A DNA stretch of 64,000 bases from Balamuthia mandrillaris (taxonomy: Eukaryota > Discosea > Longamoebia > Balamuthiidae): contig JAVKOQ010000096.1 of NCBI GenBank assembly GCA_031835245.1, forward strand, positions 62,001-126,000. Reading direction: 5' to 3'. The position numbers and the translations under genes are program-made. Below the pieces are notes generated by a model. It searched no databases and was not told the DNA's origin. It worked only from the letters and a program-made list of their open reading frames with translations. Within the stretch, counting starts at the first letter, position 1, and each line of letters opens with the position of its first letter. Below, one piece after another: positions 53,793-64,000 of this stretch.

Positions 53793-56700
53793 ATGAACGC
53801 CTCAAGCAGAATGGAACACCACCACCACAGCGACGAGGAAGAGGAGGAGGAAGAGGCGGCAGAAGAAGAGGATGAGGTCGTCGTCAAGCAGGAAAACTTT
53901 CAAAGCAAATTCGGGACGAGAGAATTGACGGCCGCCGATTGGGAGATCATCAACAAGAAGCTCTCCAAGGAGGACCGCTGGAAGAGGCTCCCGGACCTCT
54001 GCTACGAGGTCGTCAAGATCAACCAAGTGGGACGGCGGCAGCGTCGCACACTCCGGCTTACCGCGTATGCCTTGTTTTCATCTTAACTTCTCTTTCTTTC
54101 TTCCTTGCTTTCTTCTCTCTCTTCTCTCTCTCTCTCTCTCTCTCTACGCCTCTCTCCTCCTCTTTTCTTCCCGTTCTTTCGTTCTCTTGCTGTGGGTTGC
54201 TTCTTTCTTCTTATTGTTAAATTTTGTTTTCAAAGGAACACGATCGACAACATTAGACCCAAGAGCCAAAAGGTGTCCAGCACGTTTGTTTATACCGACG
54301 TGAGGAAGGTCTATCTCCGCAACATCAAGGTCTTGGTCATTAAGTATGCCTCCGGCCGCCACCCTTATGTCTATCGCTCTCCGGTACTCGTTCACTCACT
54401 CGCTCACTCACTCTCTCTCTTTCTCTCTTCTTCTCGTTCTCTTATTCTGTCCATCCCTCTTCTCGTTCTGTTGTTCTGTCGTTCTTCTCAGTCGCTCTTC
54501 TCTCCTCTCTCCCCTGTTCTCTCTTCTCTTTTCTAGATTCTTCCTCCTCTCTTCTCCTCTTTCTCTCCTCGTCCTCTCTTTTTGCACTCGTACTCTTCTG
54601 TCTCATTCTCTCTTTTCCGTTCTCTTGTTCTCTCTCTCTCTCTCTCTCTTGTATCTCTTCTTTTTGTAACACTCTACAATGAAACCATTAAAGGTGGCAA
54701 TGCATATAGTGCAAGAGATATCCAGTCGTATCAATATGCGACGAGATGTAATATCAGAATTGAGAGCACGAACCCTCTCCGACTATACCATTGTTCGTAA
54801 ACACCAAGAAAAGCTGGTCTGTTGATTCTCCTCTCCTGTCTCTCTCTCTCTCTCTCTCTCGCTTGCATCTTCTCTATCTTTCTCTGCTCACCACCCAAAT
54901 ATATAGTTATCCAGTGGAGACTTGAGTGCATCAAATTTGCAACAAGTTTTAGTGGAGCTGACAAAACTGCACAAAGACACACATAAAAGAGATTCCTCAC
55001 ACAAACAAGAGAATGAAGAAAAAGAAAGTGAAAGTGAGAAATGGGAAGAAGAAGAAGAAGATGGTGATGAAAGAGAAGAAGAGGAAGATGCAGACGGAGA
55101 AGTTGAGAATGAAGGAAGACGAGCTGGAACTGGAGTACAAGAACATAGGAAAGTGCAGAAAGCGAGCAAGCTGGCAAAACTGTTGGGATCTTCTGAAGAA
55201 GAGCGGCTGGAGGCTGCTATCAACAGGTATCGCTTCTCATTCTTGCTTGCCTTTCTTATTGCTTCTTGCTTTCCTCTTCTCTCTTTAATGTTCTCTTTTT
55301 GATTAACAACCCCAAAAGCATCGCGTTAGATGAAACAAAAACAGAAGGCAAGGCGTTGGCTCAGTTTTGCTCTAACTTTGCTGTGTTGGAAACTAATGCA
55401 GCGACGCTGGCTATGAACGTACGTCAGTTTATCGACGACATGCGAGACTACATTCTGGAAAGACACTCCAAAGAACTATCAAAACTACTCGTTCAATTCT
55501 CTCAAGTAACATTTCTTTCTTATCCCACTCTCCATTTTCCTTTGCCCCTCTCCTTTTCTCTCTTCTCAACACGTTATTTCGTCTTCAAAAAAAGCACACG
55601 ACTTCACCAGAGAATGTAAGCTTAACAGGAATAATAGAGAGAAGTTTGGAGAAGGCCGTCATCCCTCGTTTCAGAGAACGCATAGCAATGTCTTTGTCGC
55701 AACCCTCGCTCTTGGATGAAGTAACGTTAAAGAGACAAATGCAAAAGGCACGGGCGCAGTCTCAACAAGCTTTCGAGATTCCGGTTAGTTCACTTCTTTC
55801 TTCTTGTATTATATTCCTCTGTTTATGTACTAAGCTTCATGCGCCAATAATTATATCAGCGAAAGTGGATATCAAGGACCAACTATAAGCTCGCCATTCG
55901 CAATGTGAACCTTCTTAACGAACAAGAATTACCACAAGATCTACTGAATACCATCGTGGCCTCTGCGAAAGCCATTTACACCACTGTATTCATTCTCTTC
56001 TTCTTGTTCTTCTTGTTCTTCTTGTTCTTCTTCCTCCTCTCTCTCATCTCACGTCTTTTCCTTCTCAAGATAAACCTTGAAAAGAACAGAGGAAGAAAGA
56101 ACGAAGAACGCAAAAGGTACATCTTGAACGCAGACGACTTTTTCCCGGTATGCTCTATGCGCTTTCTCCCGCTTTTTGCTTTCGTTCTTCTCTTCCTTTA
56201 AAGCTCACAAATGATACTACAGATATACCTGTATGTGGTAGCTCACAGTCACGTGAAGCGTCCATTGTTGTTGGTAGAGTTCCTGTGGAGCTTAAGCGAT
56301 CCTCAACAGCTATCTGGGGAGGCAGGATACTATCTCACCGTCTTTTGTTCAGCGTTGGAATACCTTAAGACGATGCCTTTGCCGGACCTTCCTCCCAATT
56401 CTTCTTCTTCTGCGACAACAACAAGCTCTTCGACGGTTACCTCGCCGTCTTCTTCTGTTGCTTCTTCTATAGCTTCCACTCCTTCCTCTTCAGCCTTTGA
56501 AATGTTCGAAATGACTGTCTTGCCTTCTTCCTCTACTTCTGCAAAAGCAGCTCAAGCCGCTATTTCACCTCGTCCATCGTGGTCAGTGGCCACTGCCTTG
56601 ACCTCTGGCTCAGCTTCTTCTCCTTCCTCTCCTGCTGCTTCTCCTCTTTCTCGCCCTCGTGCTCGCTCTCCTTCTTTACCTCCTACCCCAAACTTCCTTT

Positions 56701-57095
56701 CAACTTCCTCTTCCTCGTCTCCCTCATCCTCTTCTTCTGGTTCCGCAATTATTCCTCCAATTTCATTGTCCTCTCTTTCTAGCTCCTCTTCTTCATCGTC
56801 TTCCTCCTCTTCTTCTTCTTCAAGTCATCGCCTCAGCCATCTTATATCCCCAAAACGTTCTGCTTCAGTGGCAACGGAGAAATGCGCCGCTTTCGAGTCC
56901 TCGCAGCCATCTCGCTCCGTCTCTCACTTTGTATCTCCTCGTCGTCGTTCACCACCTGCTTCCTCTTCCTCTGTTTCTTCTTCCTCTTCTACTACCTCGC
57001 CGCCACCAACAACGTGGAAGTCGTATACCTCTCATCAACAGAAGCAGCTGCAACAACGGCAACAAGGCGAAGGAAAAGCCAGCGGCAGCGCTTGA
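53793..57095 (+). CDS. VPS9-domain protein (Rab5-type exchange factor), 9 exons, 771 aa
   Basis: Exons: 53793-54064, 54236-54383, 54694-54816, 54907-55226, 55319-55505, 55595-55783, 55860-55985, 56070-56147, 56223-57095; TGA stop. An acidic N-terminus leads into an unassigned beta-rich module (VYTDVRKVYLRNIKVLVIKY). A charged coiled region follows. The VPS9 domain spans about residues 400-545: helices around LAQFCSNF and IIERSLEKAVIP, then ADDFFP-IYLYVVAHS and LSGEAGYYLTVFCSALEYL, which match the conserved DxFLPxxxYV and GEAGYY cores. The Ser/Pro-rich tail (about 560-771) has no fold. VPS9 proteins exchange nucleotide on Rab5/Rab21 at early endosomes. The splice joining FFP to IYLYV supports the model. 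Confidence 0.88.
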
Positions 57096-57233
57096 GTGCA
57101 AGCACGTTCTGGTGCGTCTCCCTTTCCGAGGTCACACAAGAACACGCAGCAACAAGAAACTGTTAAAAACAAAAAAAAAAAAGACTTCAACAAAGAGAAG
57201 AGAAGTTCATCCCTCCTTCATTATTCCGTTTTT

Positions 57234-57571
57234 TTAGAGAGTGGGTTTGCCTTTTTGTTCCCATTGCTCAGGTGTCCAGGTCTTCATGGAGAGGGCATGA
57301 ATGTCCTTCATGACGCTCTGCAGGGCCTCGTTGACCATGCGATGTCGCTCCAGCAAGGCCTTGTCCGCAAACTTGGAGGAGACCACCAGCAGGGAGAACT
57401 TGGCACCGCAGCCCGAGGATTGGTCTTCAATTCCCTAATATATTTTAGTCGTAGTTTGTTGAGGATTAACGCATTCCGTGCAGTAATGTCGAAAAGGTGC
57501 TAGCTTAGTACCAAGTGGACCGGAGCAAAGGTTTCCTCCAACAATGCTCTTACTCTTGCTTCTTGTGCCAT
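57234..57571 (-). CDS. BOLA2: BolA family protein, BOLA2 type, 86 aa
   Basis: Minus-strand exons 57571-57512 and 57434-57234; TAA stop. The protein begins MAQEARVRALLEETFAPVHL, continues with the conserved SSGCGAKFSLLVVSSKF and LLERHRMVNEAL, and ends with MKTWTPEQWEQK. It has the BOLA2 cysteine (CGAKF) and invariant histidine (ERHRMVN), which help bind a [2Fe-2S] cluster with monothiol glutaredoxins. Length equals animal BOLA2 (86). Known role: cytosolic/nuclear iron-sulfur cluster trafficking with Grx3/GLRX3. It converges on the VPS9 gene and is divergent from the F-box gene; four TGTCGACA-type palindromes lie 20-175 bases upstream of its start. Confidence 0.94.
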
Positions 57572-58380
57572 GCTCTTCTTTTTGCCTTGTTGTCGACAGA
57601 AAGATCGGTTCGAGTGCACAAAATTTTCAAAACCCAACAAAAATAATTGATAATAATTCGGAAATTTTTGGCCAAATATGTGTTTATGTCGACAATCTCA
57701 TCTTGTTTTCGTCGACAAACGGCAAAGAAAAGTCGAATGTCGACAACAAACCCAAAAAAATTGTCGATAAGCGAGCGAATGCCTAGCAACCAGGCCTGCC
57801 GGTGCCGCAAGAGGGAGTCGTTTCTCACGCCTACTTCACGCCACCCCCCAAAAAAAGTAGCGAAAATCAGGGTTAACCCCAGAAAACACCAAACAAAAAA
57901 AAAAGAGTAGTGGGTCCCATAAAAGAGGAGAGAGAGAGAGAGAGAAACGGAGTCCGCTTTCAAGTAGTTTTTGAGTAGTTTTTGTACACCAAGGCCCCCC
58001 CCCCTCTCCACTCCCTCTTCTATGCTCCCACTCCTACCCTTTTATATTTTTACTTTTTTTTTTCTTTGGGTGCTCATCTTGGTCCGTCCTAATAGAAGGA
58101 AAAAAAAAAACAACAACAAGCAAACAAGGAAGAAGTGGGAGAAGAGAGAGAGAGCCTTTGCGTTTTTGGTTGTTGTCTGGAAACCTTCCTTCTTCGACGA
58201 GGATCACAAACAAACTTGGTCACCGTGGTCTTCCCTCCGCTCGTCTTTCTCTTGGAACAGACGTTTTGCTTTTCTCTCAAGGAGGCAACGGACCACATTA
58301 TCAATCCAAGGAGAGAAAAAAAAGCAAGCAAGCAAGAAAAAAACTCCTGCAGCGTCATCGAAAAAAAAAAACTAGATAAG
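57572..58380. promoter_or_regulatory. Divergent region BOLA2 / F-box with four TGTCGACA-type palindromes
   Basis: TGTCGACA lies at 57591-57598, 57687-57694 and 57738-57745, CGTCGACA at 57710-57717, and a near match TTGTCGATAA at 57761-57770. All are in the half nearer BOLA2. The half nearer the F-box gene has a short GA run near 57930, a C run near 57995-58004, and pyrimidine-rich sequence, without a recognisable gene. Confidence 0.55.
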
Positions 58381-61351
58381 ATGACCCAGACAGGAGAGGG
58401 CACGCTCTCTGCGGACAGCAGCACTAACGGGACTGCCACTACCTCGACTCCCGCGGCTAGAGTCACAGCAGAAGCGCTGGAGGAGGCCTCCCATAAGAAC
58501 AAGTCCAAGCTCCGTGAAGAGAAAGGCAAGGAAACTTCGTCAGCCATGGTCACAGAGAACCAACACGTGGTTCTTCCTCTTTCCTTTCTGCCAAATGAGG
58601 TGTGTTCTTTTTTTTGTGTGTCGTCTTTTTCTCCGTGTTGTTCCTTTGCTCTTGTTCTTCTTCTTGTTCTTCTTGTTGTTCTTGTTCTTCTTCTTGTTCT
58701 TCTTGTTCTTCTTCTCGTTCTTCTTCTCCTTTTTCTTTTCTTCTTCTTGCTATTTCTTTCTTTCTTTTCTGACGGGCTTTAAAATAACAATCATAAAAGC
58801 TTATGCTGCACATATTTTCCTTCATCGACGGAGCGGAGTTGCTGAAACTCCCGTTGGTTTGCTCCATGTGGAGGAACTTGTTGGAGGATCCGTTGGTGTG
58901 GAGGGAACTCTTCTTTCGGACATTTAGGTTGCGGTTCGTCTCGTTCTTGCCTTCTATCACCAGCGCTCGACGAGACTGGAAGAGAGTATACATAAACAAG
59001 CTTCGTGAAGATTACAAGCTTTCCAAAGAACTCAGCAGACGTTTTAACGGCACTTTTGAGGTACCTCCATTACTCACCTCTCTATCTCTCGCCCTCCTAA
59101 GTTTTTCTGTTTTTTCGATGAAGAACACCAAAACCTTTAGTGGTTCCCATGGTGAGGCTATCTTTGGACTTTGCCCCAACGAAGAGACAGGTATACTGGT
59201 GGCTGGTTGTGGCAGCGCTTTGAAGATTTGGGATATGTCTAGTGGAGTTCTTCTGCGCAGCATCGAAGCTCATTCCAAGCCAATCCGGTTTGTCCTTACG
59301 CAAGCTCTTATTTTTGTTGTTGTTCTTTTCTGACGATATCTTCCACTATTCGTTTCTGCTTGGATTGTCAAACAGGGATGTGTTGTGTGACGACGACAAG
59401 ATCATTTCTGGGTCGTTGGACGGAACCATCAAAATAACTGATATGGAGTCCGGTAGAGTCCAACACACCCTGGCAGGTACCACTTTTCGTTTACATTACA
59501 GGTGTTTTTTAAAGAGAATTATAACTTATTCTCTCTCTCTCTCTGTTATATTTGCACAGAACATCGTTCTTGGGTGTTAAGCTTGGCTCACAACATCATT
59601 CATATTGTCTCTGGAAGCTCCGATAAAACGATAAAACTATGGACTACTGCCAATGGAAAGTGCATTCAAACGTTTAAAGAACACGCTGGTGCTGTTCGTT
59701 CTGTGGATTGCAACTCTTCTCACATCCTCTCCGCTTCCGTGGATAACACTGTTAAACTTTGGGACTACAATTACTCTACTTCTGTTTCCACCTTTGGAGG
59801 TTTCTTATTGTTTTCTTTTTCATTCATTTCTGTTTTGGTTGTCCTTGTAATTTCTCATTTCGATTTTCTTTGCGTCCTCTTTTTTTAATGTTTTTTGTCT
59901 ATTGTTCTAACTCGAAAACATTAACAAAAGGATACATGGATGCGGTGGTAAAATGCCAATTTGTGAACGAGAACATCTTCTGGACGGCGGCCTTTGATAG
60001 CACCCTCATGAAATGGGACCGACGCAGCCCAAGAGCCGTCCACAGCCACAAGCTCTCCGCCCCGGTGACCTGCCTGCACGCCGACATCCACAAAGTGGTC
60101 TTTGGTATGTGGAACGGCAGCATCCACGTCTACGATGCTATTAACCATGGCATCATCAACACGCTCAGCTCTGCCTACGGTAAGCACAGAGAGGCTGTAA
60201 ATTGCATCCATTTTGGCACCTCTCGCGTGGTCAGCGGCAGCCATGACTCAACCATCAAAATATGGCAGCAGCAGAGTCCCTCTCAACACAAGTTCAGTCT
60301 TGAACAAGTCAAACGACTGTTTGGCGACAACAGCGTCGCATCGTCTGGTAGTACAGTCTGTTCTGCTGCTTCCTCATCATCTTCTGCCTCTTCTTTTACT
60401 CTCCCTCCTTCCATTGCTTGGTTGAATAGCTCAAGCACCACTCCTTCCGCTTATCCATCCTCTCCTGCTTCCCCGCCGCCTTCTTCCACGTCCTCTGCTT
60501 CCTCTCCTTTGGCCTCCGCTTCTCCCTCTCCTCCCTTTGCTTCATCGTCCTCGCCGGCTATCGCTGCCACCACCGCTGCAGGTGTCGCCTCTCCTTCTTC
60601 TTCTCCTTCCTCCTCCTTCATCTTTTCCAACCCTCCGTCTTCTCCCTCCTCATCTTCTCCCTCCTCAACTCAAAACATGTTTGCTTGGTTGCCAATGATG
60701 GCGTCTCCTCCTTCTCCTTCTCCTCTTCACCGCCGCAATCACCATCAGTTTCCTTCTCCTCCTTATCAGCATCAAAATGCTTATCTTCCAAATGCTCGTA
60801 ACACCTTTATCAACCAACAACATTACTCCCACAGACCGCATTTTCCTCCCCTTCATCAACTCCCTTCTCATTCTTCATATTCACAGCACCAACGTACATC
60901 GTCTCCCCCTTCTCCTTCCGTTGCTCCTTCCTCCTCTTCTGGAGGAAGAGGAGAAAGAGGAGAAAGTGGTGACAGCGGAGAAGGAGCTGATTGGTATTCC
61001 AGTGCTATCCCCTCCATCAGTTCCGTTGGTGCTAGGCATCAACAACAACGGCCCTCTTACTCCCGTTCTTCCGTCCCTTCTCCTTCTTCGTCCCCTTCCT
61101 CCTCCTCCTCCTCTTCCCTTTCTTCATCTCCTGCATCCGCCACTATTTCTCCTGTTGGCTCTTCCTCCTCCTCCACGTCTTCCTCCTCCTCCTCCTCCTC
61201 CGACCCTATAACCACCACGCTCAACCCTTCCGTGCTGAGAACTCCCCACGTGAACGCCAGCGCTGACCCTTCCACCGATGTGGAGGACGATGTTGTTGCT
61301 TCCGCGATCCCCCAGCACCACCAGCACCACCACCAGAATCATTGCTCCTGA
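58381..61351 (+). CDS. F-box and WD40-repeat protein, 6 exons, 801 aa
   Basis: Exons: 58381-58599, 58800-59060, 59124-59287, 59376-59476, 59560-59799, 59931-61351; TGA stop. The F-box straddles the first splice (VVLPLSFLPNE-LMLHIFSF, LLKLPLVCSMWRNLLEDPLVW; about residues 60-115). At least six WD40 repeats follow (about 165-475), with typical ends such as GSLDGTIKITDM, GSSDKTIKLWT, ASVDNTVKLWDY and GSHDSTIKIWQ. The last 300 residues are Ser/Pro/His/Gln-rich low complexity. By family the F-box binds SKP1 in an SCF (cullin-1) ligase and the propeller binds the substrate; Fbxw7/Cdc4 is the model. The substrate is unknown. CAND1, which exchanges such F-box proteins, is in the same window. Confidence 0.92.
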
Positions 61352-61888
61352 TTCGTTTTTTTTTGACTTTATATTTTTGTTTGCTTGTGTGTATATTGCC
61401 TTTTGTTTTTTTTAAAAAAAAGACTAACAAAAGATCTGGTATGCTGCAAAGTTTGGCCATCAAAGAAGACCTGGGCCCAAAGAGAGAGTGAGTGAGTGAG
61501 AAAGAAAGAAAGCAGCACTCCACTTCCAGTTTTTCGTTCTTTCGCTTTTCCTCGTTCTTCTTTTTTTGTGTTTATACCAGTACCAATCAAAAATCAAAAA
61601 ACTTGACGATCTAGATTTGATCACGTAAAATTGCACCTTTTGAGCAGGTTTTGTGCACCAGGCAGGCCCTCCTGCACAAGCACAAAAGAAAAACAGCAGG
61701 ATTCGTGCAGCTTTTCACCAGCATGATCTGCCTCAGCTAATTTCGAAGGAAGAAGACGAAGACGAAGAGGAAGAGGAAGACGGAGAAGAGGAAGTAAGAA
61801 GAGTAGTCCGTCTCTCTTTCTTCTCTTCCCCCACAAACAAAAACGAAAAAAAAAACTACAATAAAATAGCAAACAAACAACAGGCGTG
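61352..61888. promoter_or_regulatory. Upstream region and probable 5' UTR of MON1
   Basis: The left half (61352-61620) holds the 3' flank of the F-box gene. A purine-rich, Glu-coding-looking block at 61737-61795 ends in GTAAGA and is followed by a pyrimidine-rich stretch and CAG at 61881-61883. Splicing there puts a TGA directly before the MON1 ATG, so I read it as a UTR exon and intron, not coding. Confidence 0.45.
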
Positions 61889-63314
61889 ATGGAGGAGGTA
61901 ACGAGTAACAGTCACAACAAAGGAAAGGACTCCCCTGTTGTTGTTGTTGTTGGGGAAGAGGAGAACGGCATCCTCGGTCATGAAGGAGAGGAGGAGGAGG
62001 AGGAGGAAGAAGCAGAGAAGAAAGAGAATCCAAAGTTGATGGAAGAGGAAGATTTTCTCTGGCAAAACTTGGCTCGTTTTGAGAAAGAAGCTGCTGCACG
62101 AGCAAAAGACGAAGAAGGAGAAAAAGGAACAGAAGCCAAAGAGGCGGCAGGGAAGAACATTGTCACAGAGAATGTTCTTCCCGCCAGTGAAGCTGCAGTC
62201 GTTAGAGACATGGAAGAGAACGAAACTGTAGTGGATCCGCAGCAGCAGCAACCACCACAGCAGCAGCAGTCATTGCAGCTCACCACCACCACAACAACGA
62301 CAACAACGCAAGGGACGAAGAAGAAGAAGAAAAAGAAGAAGAAAGAGGTTGGCTTTGGGGATGAGTACTTTCGGGACACGTGGCCCAAGTACAGCAAGCA
62401 CATTTTTATTATGAGCAGCGCTGGCAAGCCGGTTTACTCCAGGTTTCATTGCCTTCCTTTGTTCTCGCGCTTTGTTGTTGTGCTCTTTTTTTTTCATGCT
62501 TCTCTTATTGTATCTTTCTTTCCCGTTTTCTTTTTTTTTTGTTTGTCGTTTCTTTCTTGTCGTATGTTTTGCGTTCTTTCTTCTTTCTTCTTCTCTATGC
62601 TCTCTTCTCTCTTCTTTCGCGTTCTTCTTCTTCTCCTCCTCTCCTTCTTTTTCTTTTTTCTTTTATCGTTTGCATAGTTTCCTTCTTTGTGCTTTGTTTG
62701 TTTTCTTTTGGTTATTTATTGTTTGCTCATTGAAGACTATCTAATGTGGTGGTGCTGTTAAAGGTATGGTGACGAGCAAAAGCTATGCTCGTTCATGCCT
62801 GTTCTCTCTGCTATCTCTTCTTTTGTTGTGGATGCTGGCGATACCATCAAGTTAGATCTCTCTCTCTCTCTCTCTCTCTCCTCTCTTGCTCTTATTTCAA
62901 CTTTTTTAATCTGTCGTACTAACAACAAACCTCACACCATTATTTACTATGTTGCTTCTTTAGGACCATTATTGCTGGCCAACACAAGATTGTGTTTCTA
63001 TTCAAGGGACCGCTCTACTTGGTCGCTGTCTCTAAAACGCCCGAGGTACAATTTAAAGCTCCCTTTCGTTCTCGTTCTCGTCTTCTTGTTTTGGTTTTCT
63101 TGTTCTGTTCTAATGCTCTTTTATCGATTTCTGCATGCTTGCTATGACCTTTTCAGCCTGCATGGGAGTTGGAACGTCAGTTGGAGTACATCCACTCGCA
63201 AATAATCAGTAGTTTGACCAGTGGAGTCAACAAGATATACAAAACCCGCCCTCACTTTGACATTCGTGATCTTCAAGGAAGTACGTTAAATTTGAGAGAG
63301 AGAGAGAGAGAGAG

Positions 63315-63353
<39 letters not shown>

Positions 63354-63955
63354 AAAAATTGGATTTCAAAGAGATAACACCGTGTTAAAAGGCTCAAACA
63401 AACTATTGGACAATATGATGAATTTGTTGGATAACGAACCTTCTTTTTTGGCCTCATTTCTGTTGGACTCCATTCGTTGCCTTCGCCTTCCCTATGCTGC
63501 CCGTTCTGCCATCGGCACTGTATTGCAATCCTTTCGCATGGAAGATTTAGTGTACTTTAAATCTCTCTCTCTCTCTCTCTCTGTCTTTGTTATTCTTATT
63601 GGGCGCCGTACTATAGATATGCAGTATTACTCGCCGATGGTCAACTTGTAAGCCTTGTGTGCCTTAAGAAACACGTACTTCATCCTCATGGTTGTAACTC
63701 TCTTCTCGTTTCTTCAACTTTTGGTCAAACAGCCATAAGCTCACTTTGTCTTTTTTTTAAAAATTCGAATAGACTTTCATCTTATTCTCAACTTTATCAA
63801 TTCTTCGCCTTCAATTTATGCCAACGGGGCGTCCACGGTGCCCATCTGCCTTCCCAAATTCAACGATCGGGGTTACCTCCACTCCTACGTATGTTACCTG
63901 GTAAAAGGCGTGCGCTTGCTTTTGATTGCCACCAAAGCAGGCAACCTTGAGCATG
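61889..63955 (+). CDS. MON1: MON1 (SAND family), partial: 7 exons, first 421 codons; continues beyond window
   Basis: Exons: 61889-62442, 62764-62850, 62964-63045, 63157-63280, 63392-63551, 63617-63690, 63773-63955; the next intron (donor GTATCT at 63956) runs off the end. The N-terminus is acidic with Gln and Thr runs and a Lys block. The MON1 longin-type domain starts near residue 155: KHIFIMSSAGKPVYSRYGDE, then VFLFKGPLYLVAVSKTPE, LEYIHSQIISSLT, YAVLADGQLVSLV, VPICLPKFNDRGYLHSYV and LLLIATKAG, all hallmarks of MON1. Known role: with CCZ1 it is the Rab7 exchange factor that drives early-to-late endosome or vacuole fusion. The C-terminal third lies outside the window. Confidence 0.95.
63295..63352. 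repeat. GA then GT dinucleotide repeats in MON1 intron 4
   Basis: A GA run joins a GT run right after the donor GTACGT of the intron between exons 4 and 5. Confidence 0.85.
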
Positions 63956-64000
63956 GTATCTTTATTCTCGCTTTTTCTCTTATTCTCTTGTTTGTAACGT

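Noticed and set aside
61653-61889. Upstream coding exon for MON1 (Glu-rich block)
   Set aside because: Splicing GTAAGA to the CAG before 61884 gives an immediate TGA in the Glu-rich frame, so it is more likely 5' UTR.
1-64000. tRNA and rRNA genes
   Set aside because: By eye no cloverleaf with B-box (GGTTCGANNCC) or rRNA-like block was found in the gene-free stretches. A tRNAscan run would be decisive.
1-64000. Transposons, integrated viruses or retroelements
   Set aside because: I saw no transposase, integrase, reverse transcriptase or capsid frame and no terminal repeats. Only microsatellites and short AT-rich repeats were found.

Overview
This is a gene-dense, intron-rich stretch of nuclear DNA from a protist. 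I predict 20 protein genes and one decayed gene remnant in 64 kb. The best guess is an amoebozoan, possibly Balamuthia or a relative. That guess rests on gene content and intron style, not on any marker gene. TAA, TAG and TGA all serve as stops, so the code is standard. Introns are GT-AG, usually entered as G|GT, and most are pyrimidine-rich on the coding strand, often with CT, TTC, TTCTTG or CTTCTC microsatellites. All gene models were assembled by hand from splice signals, reading phase and family conservation, and every multi-exon model given here keeps one open frame.

Layout, 1-17 kb. A polytopic membrane protein (44-1476, minus) has two near-identical tandem paralogues at 13219-14291 and 15174-16264 (both minus). 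Between them lie an SDR oxidoreductase (1830-2856), an intronless 2126-residue coiled-coil protein (3216-9596), an MFS transporter (9715-11566, minus) and a Golgi-type sulfotransferase (11947-13075). A decayed KCTD/BTB gene sits at about 16689-17200.

Layout, 17-42 kb. A 13-exon receptor-type tyrosine kinase with a Kelch and cysteine-rich ectodomain (17607-23479) converges on CAND1 (24188-28481, minus). Then come a BAR-PH-inositol 5-phosphatase-C2 protein (29739-36580), an FAD monooxygenase (36752-38236) and a BSD-TBC-TLDc protein related to TBC1D24 (38733-42516).

Layout, 42-64 kb. These are a patatin-like phospholipase (42781-48164), a GATA zinc-finger protein (48413-49280), a secreted orphan protein (49764-52270), a secreted PTP-like phosphatase (52369-53543, minus), a VPS9 Rab5-exchange-factor-like protein (53793-57095), BOLA2 (57234-57571, minus), an F-box/WD40 protein (58381-61351) and the 5' part of MON1 (61889 to the window end).

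The window is not an operon or a gene cassette, but endomembrane functions recur: phosphoinositide hydrolysis, a VPS9 factor (Rab5), MON1 (Rab7) and a TBC-TLDc protein. CAND1 and the F-box protein both belong to the SCF ubiquitin-ligase pathway. The most notable non-coding signal is a palindrome, TGTCGACA, that recurs in the upstream regions of at least four promoters. The most notable proteins are the Kelch-ectodomain kinase, whose catalytic loop reads HCD instead of HRD, and the BSD-TBC-TLDc and BAR-PH-5-phosphatase-C2 fusions.
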